A stretch of DNA of 64,000 nt from Bacillus sp. BA3 (GCA_002835675.1 PIZR01000002.1:1-64000); one strand, 5' to 3'; positions 9,281 to 18,347 are shown, counted from the stretch's first letter. Numbers and translations are program-made. The notes: a model not told the origin generated them from the sequence alone.

Positions 9281-9988
9281 ATGTCAAAGGATATAAAAGT
9301 TGCACTTGTCACTGGTGGGAATCGAGGAATTGGATATGAGCTGGTCAAACAATTGGCTTTGAATAGTTTTAAGGTCATTTTGGCAAGTCGGGATCCAGAA
9401 AAAGGGCATGAAAGTACGCAAAGACTTAAGGATTCAAATCTTGACGTGTCGTTTCTGGTAATGGATGTAAACAATCAAGAAAGCATCCATCAAGCTGCGA
9501 TTACTGTAAATGATCAATATGGAAGATTGGACGTATTGATTAATAATGCAGGCGTGTATTTGGATGAGAGTGAAAATTTAGTGACTATGGACACTTCCAT
9601 TCTGGAGAAAACAATGGCAACCAATTTCTTTGGAGTTTACCATGTGATCCGTTCCTTTATTCCCCTCATGGAAAAGCAAGGCTATGGGAGAATCATTAAT
9701 GTTTCCTCAGAATACGGGGCGATGAGCGAACTGTCATATCCAGGAGTAGGAGCTTATAAAATATCTAAATTTGCCCTTAATGGATTGACACGATTGGTAG
9801 CTGCAGAAATCAAAGGTGATATCACAATAAATGCGGTCGATCCGGGATGGGTAAGTACAGATATGGGTGGATCATCTGCTCCAAGAATACCCAAGCAAGC
9901 AGCTGAGTCTATCCTGTGGTTAGCAACTATTGGACCTGAAGGACCTAATGGTGGGTTTTTTAGAGATGGAAAACGAATCGATTGGTAA
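9281..9988 (+). CDS. Short-chain dehydrogenase/reductase, carbonyl-reductase-like
   Basis: A 235-residue SDR with TGGNRGIG (about residues 11-18), NNAG (about 87-90), catalytic Ser in VSSEYG and YKISK (about 162-166). The TGGNRGIGYE start and the DPGWVSTDMGG segment are typical of the carbonyl-reductase-like SDRs (CBR1/SNR1 type), which use NADPH to reduce ketones and aldehydes. An AAAGGAGG ribosome binding site supports the start. There is no close partner gene; a specific role cannot be assigned. Confidence 0.87.
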   Translation: MSKDIKVALVTGGNRGIGYELVKQLALNSFKVILASRDPEKGHESTQRLKDSNLDVSFLVMDVNNQESIHQAAITVNDQYGRLDVLINNAGVYLDESENLVTMDTSILEKTMATNFFGVYHVIRSFIPLMEKQGYGRIINVSSEYGAMSELSYPGVGAYKISKFALNGLTRLVAAEIKGDITINAVDPGWVSTDMGGSSAPRIPKQAAESILWLATIGPEGPNGGFFRDGKRIDW

Positions 9989-10103
9989 CATTACAGTTTA
10001 AACACATTATTCTGTGTTTAAGTGTGGTTCGATACAATAAATACCTTATCTTTTATCATCAATATTAACAAGGCAAAATTTTTCCTCGATTAAGAAAATG
10101 ACC

Positions 10104-10145
10104 AAAAAAAGAATCTAGTCCAATTGACTAGATTCTTTTTTTAAT
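10104..10145. terminator. Bidirectional intrinsic terminator
   Basis: A perfect inverted repeat, AGAATCTAGTC and GACTAGATTCT, with A-runs on the left and T-runs on the right. It can end transcription from the SDR gene (plus) and from the small gene at 10128-10355 (minus), whose stop codon lies inside the right arm. Confidence 0.85.
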
Positions 10146-10355
10146 TTCTTCCCTTAATGATTCAATGATAGTACTTGATAAATTTGCTGGAAGAGATGAA
10201 TTACCCTCAAAAACCCATGTATTAATTACTTCAAGATCTTCTTTTTTAAAAGTAATGCTATAATCTTTATATTTGTGAGTAAAATCAGCTGTAACCGATT
10301 CTTCACCATCAAACTCATCATCAATAATCATATTTTTTATTTCATATGGCTTCAC
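10128..10355 (-). CDS. Small protein of unknown function
   Basis: A 75-residue cytosolic product with no membrane segment. The GTG start at 10355 is preceded by AAAAAGGAGATTACATC, a very good ribosome binding site, and the gene ends in a strong terminator, so it is probably real. It is rich in acidic residues and isoleucine and ends in a basic helix (SLREEIKKRI). No family recognised. Confidence 0.65.
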   Translation of the reverse strand: MKPYEIKNMIIDDEFDGEESVTADFTHKYKDYSITFKKEDLEVINTWVFEGNSSLPANLSSTIIESLREEIKKRI

Positions 10356-10655
10356 GATGTAATCTCCTTTTTATCATTCTTGTATATAGAATTGGCTTTA
10401 TATGATTGTTTATTCATTTTATTCACGCCAAAAACCGAAGGGCTATTTTCAGGTGATGAAAGCATTAAACCAAACAGCAATCAAAAAGTCGATATCAACA
10501 TAACTTTGTGGTTATCTCTAAAGGAGTTATGTAGGTATAGTTGGGCTTTCTTATTTTCTTTTCTTCACTTCTACCCAAAAGGTTGTATAACAAAAAAACC
10601 TTTAATTTAGGATGAAAAAGGTTACCTACATCAAACTGTAGAACCTCGTACGTCG

Positions 10656-10779
10656 ATTGGAACTCCAGGCACTCGCTTTCCGCGGGCGGTCCGGGAGCCT
10701 CCTTTGCGCTTTTGCGCCTGTGGGGTCTTCTCCCCTCGGCGCGCTTTTCCCTCAGGAGTCTCGCACCTTCCGTTCCAAT
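10656..10779 (+). repeat. GC-rich repeat element with 8-bp terminal inverted repeats
   Basis: About 124 bases that are much more GC-rich than the surroundings, bounded by ATTGGAAC (10656-10663) and its exact complement GTTCCAAT (10772-10779). The interior (GCACTCGCTTTCCGCGGGCG, CAGGAGTCTCG) is matched closely by the reverse complement of 50313-50430. No protein is encoded. It is probably a dispersed non-coding element of the MITE or structured-repeat kind. Confidence 0.75.
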
Positions 10780-10780
10780 T

Positions 10781-11423
10781 ATACATTTGTCTACAAACTC
10801 AGTTACCTACATGTTTTTCTTTTCTTGACTCTTATTATCCACATAAAATGATTAGCTTCATGATTGCCTTCACCTAATCCTTTTATCACAATCGGCTAGA
10901 TATGACTTCGTTTTTACTGAACTGTTCCGAGAAGACATGAAATGAATGCTTAATTTTGGTGAAGAGTGAGGTTTTCACGCAGGTGATAAACTTGTCTGAA
11001 TATAGGAGGATTAATAGGCAAAACTTCGCTATGGATGCTCAGCGTTTATTAGGGAATAGATACGAATTATCATTTTGCTTATAACATTTACTAAAAGCAG
11101 TATAAATATATTTGATTATATGGTGAAGGAACATTAAAAGCTGAAAAACATCATTGTATCTGTAGAATTCTTGAATTTCCCCATTCTCGAACAGCATAAA
11201 GTTAAATATGAAAGCAGGTGAATTTTTCAACTAACAGATTGACAAAGAAAAGCTCTTGAAACAGTCTTTTTAAAGAATGTTAAGCAAGAGCATAATCTAA
11301 TGCGTCCTTGATGTTTATTATCTTTTTTTAGAAAAGCATAGGTTTATTGGCAAGTTTCTTCTATATATATCAATCTTTTTTCTATTATTTAAAAAAGGCG
11401 TCGTTTTTTACACCTAGTTTCAG
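10781..11423. other. Intergenic stretch, no gene seen
   Basis: About 640 AT-rich bases. Apart from a weak stem GCTCTTG/CAAGAGC (about 11253 and 11285) I see nothing that supports a gene; the 63-codon minus-strand frame at 11039-11230 lacks a ribosome binding site and looks like chance. Confidence 0.4.
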
Positions 11424-12842
11424 CTATTGATGTAATCTAGAGTTTAACAAATGTTGCATCTTTACAGAATCAATTAAGTTTGCAGGATTTAGTAACTCAG
11501 CCGCTTCCGCTTCACTTAAAAATCCTTTTTCAACTGCTACTTCTCTTACTGTTAGTTTTCTTTCGTATGCTGCTAAAGCTACTTCGTTTGCTGCTTGATA
11601 CCCGAAAAGAGAAGAAATAACCACGGACAAAGATAACGAACTTTCCGCATTATTCAAACAAACCATTTTATTTGCTTCAATACCATTTAGGCACTTTTCA
11701 GTAAACAGGGTAATGCATTTGGTCAAAATAGAAAATGAATCAAATATATTTTTCAAAATAATCGGTTCCCAGATGTTCAAATCCAGTTCGCCACGATCTA
11801 CAGCGAATGTAATTGCTTGATCATTTCCATAGACATCAAAACAAACTTGCATCATCATTTCAGGTATACATGGATTGATTTTCCCAGGCATAATGGAAGA
11901 ACCGGGCTGTACCGCCGGCAATATGATTTCAGCGAATCCCGCCCTTGGTCCTGATGAAAGTAACCTTAAATCGCTAGCCATTTTTGATAATCCACTCGAT
12001 AATCCTTTTAAACAAGAAGATATTTTTATATAAATGTCTGCATTTTGCAGTCCATCGAAAAAATTATCCATTTTGATAACAGCTACCTGTGATATCTCTG
12101 GTAAATACTCGTACATCTTTTCAGTATAGCCAGGCGCTACTCCGATACCTGTCCCCACTGCAGTTGCACCTATTACAATAGACAAACAATCTTTTTGCCG
12201 TTTTTTCATTTCTATTATTTGTCTCTTGATAAAAGAATGATACCCGCTAAATTGCTGGCCTAGAGTAATTGGTACGGCATCTTGGAGACAGGTTCTTGCT
12301 ATTTTTACAACACCTGAAAATTCATCCGTTTTATTCGCCAATGTTCGTTCGATTTTATTCAAACTGATTAATAAATCGTCTATATAGAAAAAGCAAGCCA
12401 TCTTCATTGCACTTGCAAGCACGTCATTCGTAGATTGAGACATGTTAACATGTTCATTTGGATGTATACAATCATATCCTTTATAACCAGTGAGTAATTC
12501 ATTTGCCCGGTTGGCTATTACTTCGTTTACATTCATATTTATTGAAATTCCTCCGCCAGCGTGATAAATGTCAACAGGAAATTGATTTACCATTTCTCCA
12601 TTCACTATTTCGTCTATCGCTTGGCATATTACATCTTTCTTCTCAGGATCCAGAGCTCCTACACTATGGTTAGACAATGCAGCTGCTTTTTTTATATAGG
12701 CCATGCTTTTTATTAAGTGGGGGTATAATTCTATCGTCAACCCGGAAATTGAGAAGTTCTGACAGGCCCGCGCCGTTTGAATTCCATAATAAACGTCTTC
12801 ATCAATTTCCAATACTCCGATTAAATCTTTTTCAACTCGCAT
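11424..12842 (-). CDS. Aspartase/fumarase-superfamily lyase, paralogue 1
   Basis: A 472-residue member of the aspartase/fumarase family, full length for the group. Family signatures are present: YYGIQT near residue 18, SQSTNDV (about 133-139), the TCLQDAVP segment (about 183-190) and the mobile catalytic loop GSSIMPGKINP (about 309-319) with its catalytic Ser. Aspartases normally have Gln or His where this protein has Cys in TCLQDA, so the substrate may not be aspartate. Such enzymes add or remove an amine across fumarate or related acids. It is the last gene of an operon with a paralogue, an aldehyde and an alcohol dehydrogenase; a hairpin in the 107-base gap upstream may lower its expression. 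Confidence 0.88.
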   Translation of the reverse strand: MRVEKDLIGVLEIDEDVYYGIQTARACQNFSISGLTIELYPHLIKSMAYIKKAAALSNHSVGALDPEKKDVICQAIDEIVNGEMVNQFPVDIYHAGGGISINMNVNEVIANRANELLTGYKGYDCIHPNEHVNMSQSTNDVLASAMKMACFFYIDDLLISLNKIERTLANKTDEFSGVVKIARTCLQDAVPITLGQQFSGYHSFIKRQIIEMKKRQKDCLSIVIGATAVGTGIGVAPGYTEKMYEYLPEISQVAVIKMDNFFDGLQNADIYIKISSCLKGLSSGLSKMASDLRLLSSGPRAGFAEIILPAVQPGSSIMPGKINPCIPEMMMQVCFDVYGNDQAITFAVDRGELDLNIWEPIILKNIFDSFSILTKCITLFTEKCLNGIEANKMVCLNNAESSLSLSVVISSLFGYQAANEVALAAYERKLTVREVAVEKGFLSEAEAAELLNPANLIDSVKMQHLLNSRLHQ

Positions 12843-12880
12843 TTTATAATACTCCCTTCATTAACTGTCAGAACAAAAAG

Positions 12881-12923
12881 AAAGGTGTTTAAATAGATTA
12901 ATAATAGCAATTTAAACACCTTT
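12881..12923 (-). terminator. Intra-operon hairpin between the alcohol dehydrogenase and lyase 1
   Basis: AAAGGTGTTTAAAT and ATTTAAACACCTTT pair over a 15-base loop and are followed on the minus strand by TTCTTTTTG. It would reduce but need not stop read-through to the lyase gene downstream. Confidence 0.6.
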
Positions 12924-12949
12924 CACTTATATGGAATTAAGTATGAAAA

Positions 12950-14065
12950 TTAATCGTTAAACTCAATCACCGCTCTTCCCACGTTGACACAATTGCAGTC
13001 TTGGAAAGAGTTAAACGCTTGATTAATATTTTCTAATTCAATTCGATCTAACACTAGCTCATCTAATTTAAATTTTCCATCTAAATACATTTGCGCAATC
13101 ATTGGGAAATCGCGGAATGGCTGGGTATCTCCATAAAAACTTCCTTTTAATACCTTACCGACTCTGTGGAATCCTCCAGCTGGAAGGTTCAATGTTTTTT
13201 CTGGATTAAATGCGCCAACGACAACCACTGTTCCACCTTTTCTAGTGCTCTTCCATGCACTTTCGGTCGCAACAGTATGACCCGAGCAATCTATGGCAAA
13301 ATGAACACCTAAACCTCTTGTCAGTTCTTTCAGCGCAGATTCGACATCCACTTCAGCTGAATTAATCGTATGGGTTGCACCAAACTGTTTGGCAATTTCC
13401 AAATTAGCAGATTTCACATCACAGGCAATAATTTTAGATGCACCTGCTATATGCGCTCCTTGAATTGCATTTACACCCACGCCACCTATACCAAATATTG
13501 CAACAGTGGAACCAGGTGTGACACCTGCTGCATTCACGGCGGCTCCATAACCAGTTGCCACTCCGCATCCGATTAACGAAGCTTGTGCAAAAGGCATTTC
13601 ATCTGGCAACTTTACACATGCCATTTCGGGAACAACCGCAAATTCTGCAAAAGTGGATAATAAAGAGTTGTGGTAAACTTGCTTACCATCTTGACTAAGC
13701 CTTGAAGTGCCATCAAGCAGCGTTCCATCAAACATTGGTCCAAAGGCAGCCTCACATAAATGCACATCTCCTGTTACACAAAATTCACATTTCCCGCAAT
13801 ATGGAACCCAGCTTAAAGCTACTCTATCACCAGCTTTGACACTTGTTACATTAGAACCTACTGCCTCGACAATTCCTGATCCTTCATGTCCAAGAATAGT
13901 AGGTGTTGGCGTCGATTTATCATTCAAAGCATTTAAATCGCTATGACATACACCTGTTGCTTTGATTTTCACAAGTACTTCATTCGATTTTGGTTCACTA
14001 AGATTTACTTGTTGAATGGATAATGGTTTACCTACTTCAGTCATAATAGCTGCATTTATTTTCAT
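12950..14065 (-). CDS. Zinc-dependent alcohol dehydrogenase (MDR family)
   Basis: The likely start is the ATG at 14065 behind AGAGGGA, giving 371 residues; an ORF from 14152 would overlap the preceding gene. Catalytic-zinc ligands are visible (GVCHSD, GHEGSG), as are the four structural cysteines (CGKCEFCVTGDVHLC) and the nucleotide fold GIGGVG. The acid DVKS after beta-2 favours NAD. The protein resembles class III and aryl/NDMA-type alcohol dehydrogenases, which oxidise primary alcohols. It lies 28 bases after the aldehyde dehydrogenase gene, so the pair could turn an alcohol into an acid. Confidence 0.9.
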   Translation of the reverse strand: MKINAAIMTEVGKPLSIQQVNLSEPKSNEVLVKIKATGVCHSDLNALNDKSTPTPTILGHEGSGIVEAVGSNVTSVKAGDRVALSWVPYCGKCEFCVTGDVHLCEAAFGPMFDGTLLDGTSRLSQDGKQVYHNSLLSTFAEFAVVPEMACVKLPDEMPFAQASLIGCGVATGYGAAVNAAGVTPGSTVAIFGIGGVGVNAIQGAHIAGASKIIACDVKSANLEIAKQFGATHTINSAEVDVESALKELTRGLGVHFAIDCSGHTVATESAWKSTRKGGTVVVVGAFNPEKTLNLPAGGFHRVGKVLKGSFYGDTQPFRDFPMIAQMYLDGKFKLDELVLDRIELENINQAFNSFQDCNCVNVGRAVIEFND

Positions 14066-14093
14066 TGTACGATTCCCTCTTTTATGTGAATTT

Positions 14094-15614
14094 TCAATAC
14101 GCGAACCAAATAGCTTTTGTTTTTGTGAAAGCCTGTAATGAATGAATGGCATATTCTTGGCCCCATCCGCTTTGCTTCAGACCTCCAAATGGGCTAGCAA
14201 AGTCATAGCAACCATATTTATTAACGAAAACCATACCCGCCTCGAGCTGGTTTGCTACGCGATGAGTTCGGGATGCATCACCTGTCCAAAGTCCTGCCCC
14301 AAGTCCATAAATAGTATCGTTTGCCTTCATGACAACTTCTTCTTCAGTTTCGAATGGGATGATGCAGAGTACGGGCCCGAAAATCTCTTCCTGTGCAATT
14401 TTCATTTTATTATCAACATCAGCAAAAATAGTCGGTTGAATAAAATAGCCTTTCCCATTTGTTCCCGTTGTATCTCGTTCGCCTCCAGCTACGATTCGGG
14501 CGCCTTGATTTTTACCACTCTCAATGTAATTTAAGATAGACTCCATATGCTCCTTGGACACTTGTGCACCTTGATCGCTCCTAGGATCGAATGGGTCACC
14601 ACATTTATAATTTTTAGCGTACTCGGCAATTTTCGTGACAACTTCATCATAAATTTCACGTTGGGCAAATAAACGGGTTGGTGCAGAACATTTCTCACCT
14701 TTATGTGTAAATAACCCATAAAATGAACGTTCGATTGCTGCATCCAAATCCGGAAAATCACTAAAGATGATGTTAGGTGACTTACCGCCAAGTTCTAACG
14801 TTACAGGTTTTAAATTGCTATCAGCTGAGTCGTGGATTAATTTTTTTCCGATATTCGTACTCCCTGTAAACGATAATTTATCTATATCCATGTGACGACT
14901 AATATAAGAACCAACCTCACCATCTCCGAGAACTAAATTAATTACACCCTTCGGCAACACACCTGCTTCATCAATAATTTCAAACAACCGAATAGCAGAA
15001 TATGAGGTTTTATCCGCTGGTTTTAAAATAACCGTGTTTCCCATCGATAAGGCAGGCGACAGTTTTAAAACAGCCATTTGAATCGGAAAGTTGAAAGGTA
15101 CAATTTGTCCGCATACACCGATTGGATCTCTTGTGGTGACACTTAAGAAATTACCTTCCACCGGATTGTTTTCACCATAATATTTATCTGTCCACCCAGC
15201 GTAATAATCAAATAAATCTGCTGCTTCCTGTACATCATCGTTATAGGCTTCTGTATATAATTTTCCGTTATCAAGCGCTTCCAATGTTGCAAGCTCTGCA
15301 TGATGATCCTGAATAAGTTCGCTGATTTTCCGTAATGCCTTTCCTCTTTCCTTTCGGCTCATTTCTTTCCATGATCCCTGTTTTAAAGCAGTTTTGGCTG
15401 CTTGTATCGCTGTATCGACGTCCTGCACTTCTGCTTGTTGAAAGTCACCTAAAATCTCTCCATTAGCTGGGTTAATTGATTCGATCACTTTATTGCCTGT
15501 GCTATCTACCCATTTTCCATTTACATATAGTTTTTTCGTTGTTTTAAGCCATTCATGGGCCCACTCCAGCTTTGGCTGTTCAATTCCTTCAAACGGTTTG
15601 TTTTCTAGTGACAT
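14094..15614 (-). CDS. NAD(P)-dependent aldehyde dehydrogenase
   Basis: A 506-residue ALDH of normal length. Motifs: PWNF-like VPFNFPIQM, FTGSTNIGKK, catalytic Glu in LELGGKSPN (about 274) and catalytic Cys in GEKCSAPTR (about 308). It is closest in style to the betaine-aldehyde/phenylacetaldehyde group, which oxidises aldehydes from alcohols or amines. RBS GGAGG precedes the ATG. It begins 15 bases after lyase 2 and is followed by the alcohol dehydrogenase gene in one operon, so its aldehyde is probably the product of that enzyme. Confidence 0.92.
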   Translation of the reverse strand: MSLENKPFEGIEQPKLEWAHEWLKTTKKLYVNGKWVDSTGNKVIESINPANGEILGDFQQAEVQDVDTAIQAAKTALKQGSWKEMSRKERGKALRKISELIQDHHAELATLEALDNGKLYTEAYNDDVQEAADLFDYYAGWTDKYYGENNPVEGNFLSVTTRDPIGVCGQIVPFNFPIQMAVLKLSPALSMGNTVILKPADKTSYSAIRLFEIIDEAGVLPKGVINLVLGDGEVGSYISRHMDIDKLSFTGSTNIGKKLIHDSADSNLKPVTLELGGKSPNIIFSDFPDLDAAIERSFYGLFTHKGEKCSAPTRLFAQREIYDEVVTKIAEYAKNYKCGDPFDPRSDQGAQVSKEHMESILNYIESGKNQGARIVAGGERDTTGTNGKGYFIQPTIFADVDNKMKIAQEEIFGPVLCIIPFETEEEVVMKANDTIYGLGAGLWTGDASRTHRVANQLEAGMVFVNKYGCYDFASPFGGLKQSGWGQEYAIHSLQAFTKTKAIWFAY

Positions 15615-15629
15615 GAGTATATACCTCCA

Positions 15630-16964
15630 TTATTCTAGTAATTTTTTTATAGATTCCCGATCATGTTCAATCATTAATTTGGAAACGGCCGAATAACCCA
15701 ATCGTTCCTTCAGTTCCGTGATCACTGGAATAAAGGTATTTGAAAGTTCTCTACATCTATCTTCATTGGATGTAATGTCCTTTAGACATCGCTCCGTAAA
15801 AGAATGAGCAGAGTTTGTTAGCATAGTTAGCCCATTCAATATATTGGCGCCAGCCATTCCTTCAAAAACATTTAAGTCTAGTTCACCATGTTCCAATGCA
15901 GCTTGAACAACCCGGTCACAACCTAGGACTTGAAAACAACTTTGAATCATCGTTTCAGGAACGACTGGATTCACTTTTCCTGGAAAAAAGGAAGAGCCGG
16001 CCTGAACAGATGGCAGGTTTATTTCTGAAAACCCTGCTTCTGGACCAGATGAAAGTAATCTTAAATCTTTAGCAACTTTAATTAGAGATGTTGCTAATAA
16101 ACTTAATTGCTTTGACATATTGGCCAAGTCATCGATGTTTTGAGCTGCATCAAATAAATTATCACGTAATTCTACATTCATATTGGTTACTTCACGCAAT
16201 TTCCCAATGACCACTTTTTTATATTTTTCCGGTGCACCCACGCCATTTCCAATGACAGTTGCTCCAAGGTTAACAGTAAGCAATGACTTGATGGATTCTT
16301 TTAAAGATTGGTGACGTCTTTTGAGTACCGATGCATAACCACTGAAAACCTCACCTAGTTGAATGCGCATCGCATCCTGTAAACAAGTTCGTGAGATTGT
16401 CGTGATTTCAATAAACTCTTGTGATTTTTTTTCCATCGTATCGTGCATCTTTGTTAATTCATGATCCAATCTTTCAAAACAGCGTACGATTGCCAGACGA
16501 ATAGATGTATGACATACATCCGATGTAGACTGTGAAGCGTTTACATGTTCAATAGGATGAACAGGCGTATATGAACCTAAATCTCCTTCCAAAGATTCAT
16601 TTGCTAAATTGGCTAACACCTCATTTACATTCATATTCGTACCTATCCCACCGCCTCCATGCAAAATATCTACAATAAAGTGGTCTTGATAGTTCCCTTG
16701 GATTAATTGATCACAAGCATTTACAATTGCAGTCCCAATAGAAGGGGCTAAAATACCAGCCTCCAGATTAGCTGATGCAGCCGCTTTTTTGACCATGGCT
16801 AATGACACGATATATTCCGGAAAATTCTTTAATAATTGACCCGAGAAAGATAGATTTTTTACTGTTCTCAATGTTTGGATACCGTATAAAGCATTTTTGG
16901 GGATATCTAACTTGCCAAAGCAATCTCTTTCTATACGTTTGTCAAACTTATCATTCTGACTTAT
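15630..16964 (-). CDS. Aspartase/fumarase-superfamily lyase, paralogue 2, with a non-canonical start
   Basis: Homology with paralogue 1 begins well upstream of the first in-frame TTG (16871): the codons before it read GKLDIPKNALYGIQTL, the conserved N-terminus. No ATG, GTG or TTG exists between that TTG and the in-frame stop at 16985. AAAGGAGGG is placed 7 bases before an ATA at 16964, giving 444 residues. Motifs are SQSTSDV (Asn of the usual SxND replaced by Ser), TCLQDAM and GSSFFPGKVNP. Either ATA is used at low rate or an ATG has mutated. It is the first gene of the lyase/dehydrogenase operon. Confidence 0.82.
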   Translation of the reverse strand: MSQNDKFDKRIERDCFGKLDIPKNALYGIQTLRTVKNLSFSGQLLKNFPEYIVSLAMVKKAAASANLEAGILAPSIGTAIVNACDQLIQGNYQDHFIVDILHGGGGIGTNMNVNEVLANLANESLEGDLGSYTPVHPIEHVNASQSTSDVCHTSIRLAIVRCFERLDHELTKMHDTMEKKSQEFIEITTISRTCLQDAMRIQLGEVFSGYASVLKRRHQSLKESIKSLLTVNLGATVIGNGVGAPEKYKKVVIGKLREVTNMNVELRDNLFDAAQNIDDLANMSKQLSLLATSLIKVAKDLRLLSSGPEAGFSEINLPSVQAGSSFFPGKVNPVVPETMIQSCFQVLGCDRVVQAALEHGELDLNVFEGMAGANILNGLTMLTNSAHSFTERCLKDITSNEDRCRELSNTFIPVITELKERLGYSAVSKLMIEHDRESIKKLLE

Positions 16965-17034
16965 TGAAATCCCTCCTTTATTTTAATAGCTTTTATCCAT
17001 GTAGCCTCTATTCTACAAAGACGGATGAATATTT

Positions 17035-17069
17035 GTTCACATAACGAACATTTAGTTCACATAAAGAAC
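17035..17069. promoter_or_regulatory. Tandem 15-bp palindromes, likely IclR operators
   Basis: GTTCACATAACGAAC (17035-17049) and GTTCACATAAAGAAC (17055-17069) share the form GTTC-N7-GAAC and their centres are 20 bases apart, about two helical turns. They lie immediately downstream of the expected start of the lyase operon transcript. The same form recurs at 18218. Binding by the adjacent IclR protein is inferred. Confidence 0.75.
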
Positions 17070-17077
17070 ATATCGCT

Positions 17078-17106
17078 ATTATAGAACCAGGTACATTATC
17101 AGTCAA
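17078..17106 (-). promoter_or_regulatory. Sigma-A promoter of the lyase/dehydrogenase operon
   Basis: On the minus strand TTGACT (17106-17101), 17 bases, TATAAT (17083-17078): near-consensus. The start would be near 17071, directly in front of the two palindromes. Confidence 0.8.
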
Positions 17107-17182
17107 TGATAATTAGTAAATTTTTAGATTTATTTGATTATAGTGAAATCACTGATTTTTCCATTACAACAACCAGAAATGA

Positions 17183-17220
17183 TTGACATTCCATTATTCC
17201 CTTGCGCTATAATAAATAAA
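17183..17220 (+). promoter_or_regulatory. Promoter of the IclR gene, probably leaderless
   Basis: TTGACA (17183-17188) and TATAAT (17208-17213) with a long 19-base spacer. The ATG at 17220 is only 7 bases past the -10 box and no ribosome binding site precedes it, so the transcript should start at or next to the start codon. Confidence 0.6.
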
Positions 17221-18014
17221 TGGAAAATAATAATCAGAACACGACAAAACAAACCAGTAATAAAGAAAGTTCTTCTGTACAGGCCGTTGAACGCGCTCTA
17301 TTGCTTTTGAAGTTTATCGGAGAAAGTCCATCACCCATTTCAGTCGGTGATTTGGCCAAAAAGGCAGAGCTGAACCGTACCACGGCCTGGCGTTTGATCG
17401 GAACACTTGAATATCAAGGCTTTGTGGAAAAGGATCCTGTTTCAAAAGGCTATCAGCTCGGATATGCCCTTTATCAATTAACTTCTCAACATGATCAATA
17501 TGGAGCTCTCATACGAAGAGCCCGAAGAACGCTAGTAGAATTAAAAGAAGAAGTCGGTGAAACTGTACTACTTAGTGTTCCTAAGCATGATGGAACTCTA
17601 ACTATTGATCAAATTGATACCGATCATAGTGTTAGGCTGGTTGACTATTCAAATACCACATCACCTTTACACTGCACATCCAACGGAAAGATTTTATTAA
17701 GTTTGCTACCTAAAGAGGAGTTGAACATTTTATTAGAGCAGACTCTTAAACCATTTTCCAAATATACAATTACGGATCCAGAAGAACTGCGAAAAGAACT
17801 TGAAAAAATTCACATTCAAAAAGTTGGAACATCAATTGGAGAATTTGATGAAAATGAAAATGCAATTTCAGCTCCTATCTTTGACAAAAAAAAGAATCTA
17901 GTTGCTTTCATCACACTAGGTGGACCGAGTTTTCGCTTAACAGAGGAAGCTTTATTACAATTAAAGGACCGGATGCTAGACGCAGCTAAAAAAATCGAAG
18001 ACCAGTTAGAATGA
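17220..18014 (+). CDS. IclR-family transcriptional regulator
   Basis: A 264-residue IclR protein: winged HTH at about residues 20-75 (ERALLLLKFIGESPSPISVGDLAKKAELNRTTAWRLIGTLEYQGFVEK) and an effector domain ending with AFITLGGPSFRLTEE. It is divergent from the lyase operon and upstream of an MFS importer. All three transcription units carry or adjoin the GTTC-N7-GAAC palindromes, so it is the likely regulator of operon and importer. The ligand is presumably the transported substrate or an intermediate. The transcript seems leaderless. A strong terminator follows. Confidence 0.92.
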   Translation: MENNNQNTTKQTSNKESSSVQAVERALLLLKFIGESPSPISVGDLAKKAELNRTTAWRLIGTLEYQGFVEKDPVSKGYQLGYALYQLTSQHDQYGALIRRARRTLVELKEEVGETVLLSVPKHDGTLTIDQIDTDHSVRLVDYSNTTSPLHCTSNGKILLSLLPKEELNILLEQTLKPFSKYTITDPEELRKELEKIHIQKVGTSIGEFDENENAISAPIFDKKKNLVAFITLGGPSFRLTEEALLQLKDRMLDAAKKIEDQLE

Positions 18015-18051
18015 GCTATAATATCTTATAAAACCGCATTTGAAATAAAAA

Positions 18052-18098
18052 AACGATGCTGTCATTTTACGGATTGTAAATGACGGCATCGTCTTTTT
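18052..18098 (+). terminator. Intrinsic terminator of the IclR gene
   Basis: ACGATGCTGTCATTT and AAATGACGGCATCGT pair across an 8-10-base loop, followed by CTTTTTG. Confidence 0.88.
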
Positions 18099-18159
18099 GT
18101 GTGTAGGTTCTCTACAACCAACTTATTCAATCGGAAAATTTTTAATATTTTAAAAGAGT

Positions 18160-18232
18160 TTGACAAAAACTTAAATATAGAATTATAATTCAGTTATATT
18201 CATATAACGCACCAAAAGTTCATATTATGAAC
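18160..18232 (+). promoter_or_regulatory. Promoter and operator region of the MFS importer
   Basis: TTGACA (18160-18165), 18 bases, TATAAT (18184-18189) is a good sigma-A promoter. GTTCATATTATGAAC (18218-18232) matches the GTTC-N7-GAAC palindromes in front of the lyase operon and would lie about 22-37 bases into the transcript. A further imperfect palindrome, GTTATATTCATATAAC, covers 18193-18208. A weak cre-like ATGAAAACGCTTCCCT lies at 18251. Confidence 0.72.
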
Positions 18233-18347
18233 AAATTACAATCCCCTATAATGAAAACGCTTCCCTCTATAAGCCGCTTCATATACCACTTTTAATTCTC
18301 AAGTAACCGTCACGGTCTAGCAACATTTTTAATCAGGAGGAGATTCA

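Noticed and set aside
10657-10851. 64-codon plus-strand frame across the GC-rich element
   Set aside because: It follows the repeat, not a gene: no ribosome binding site, and the same DNA recurs inverted at 50313 where the frame is not kept.
11039-11230. 63-codon minus-strand frame between the 10.7 kb repeat and lyase 1
   Set aside because: No ribosome binding site, AT-driven composition and no recognisable pattern.
13707-13946. Plus-strand frame opposite the alcohol dehydrogenase, and similar antisense frames throughout
   Set aside because: They are shadows of well-supported genes on the other strand, without ribosome binding sites.
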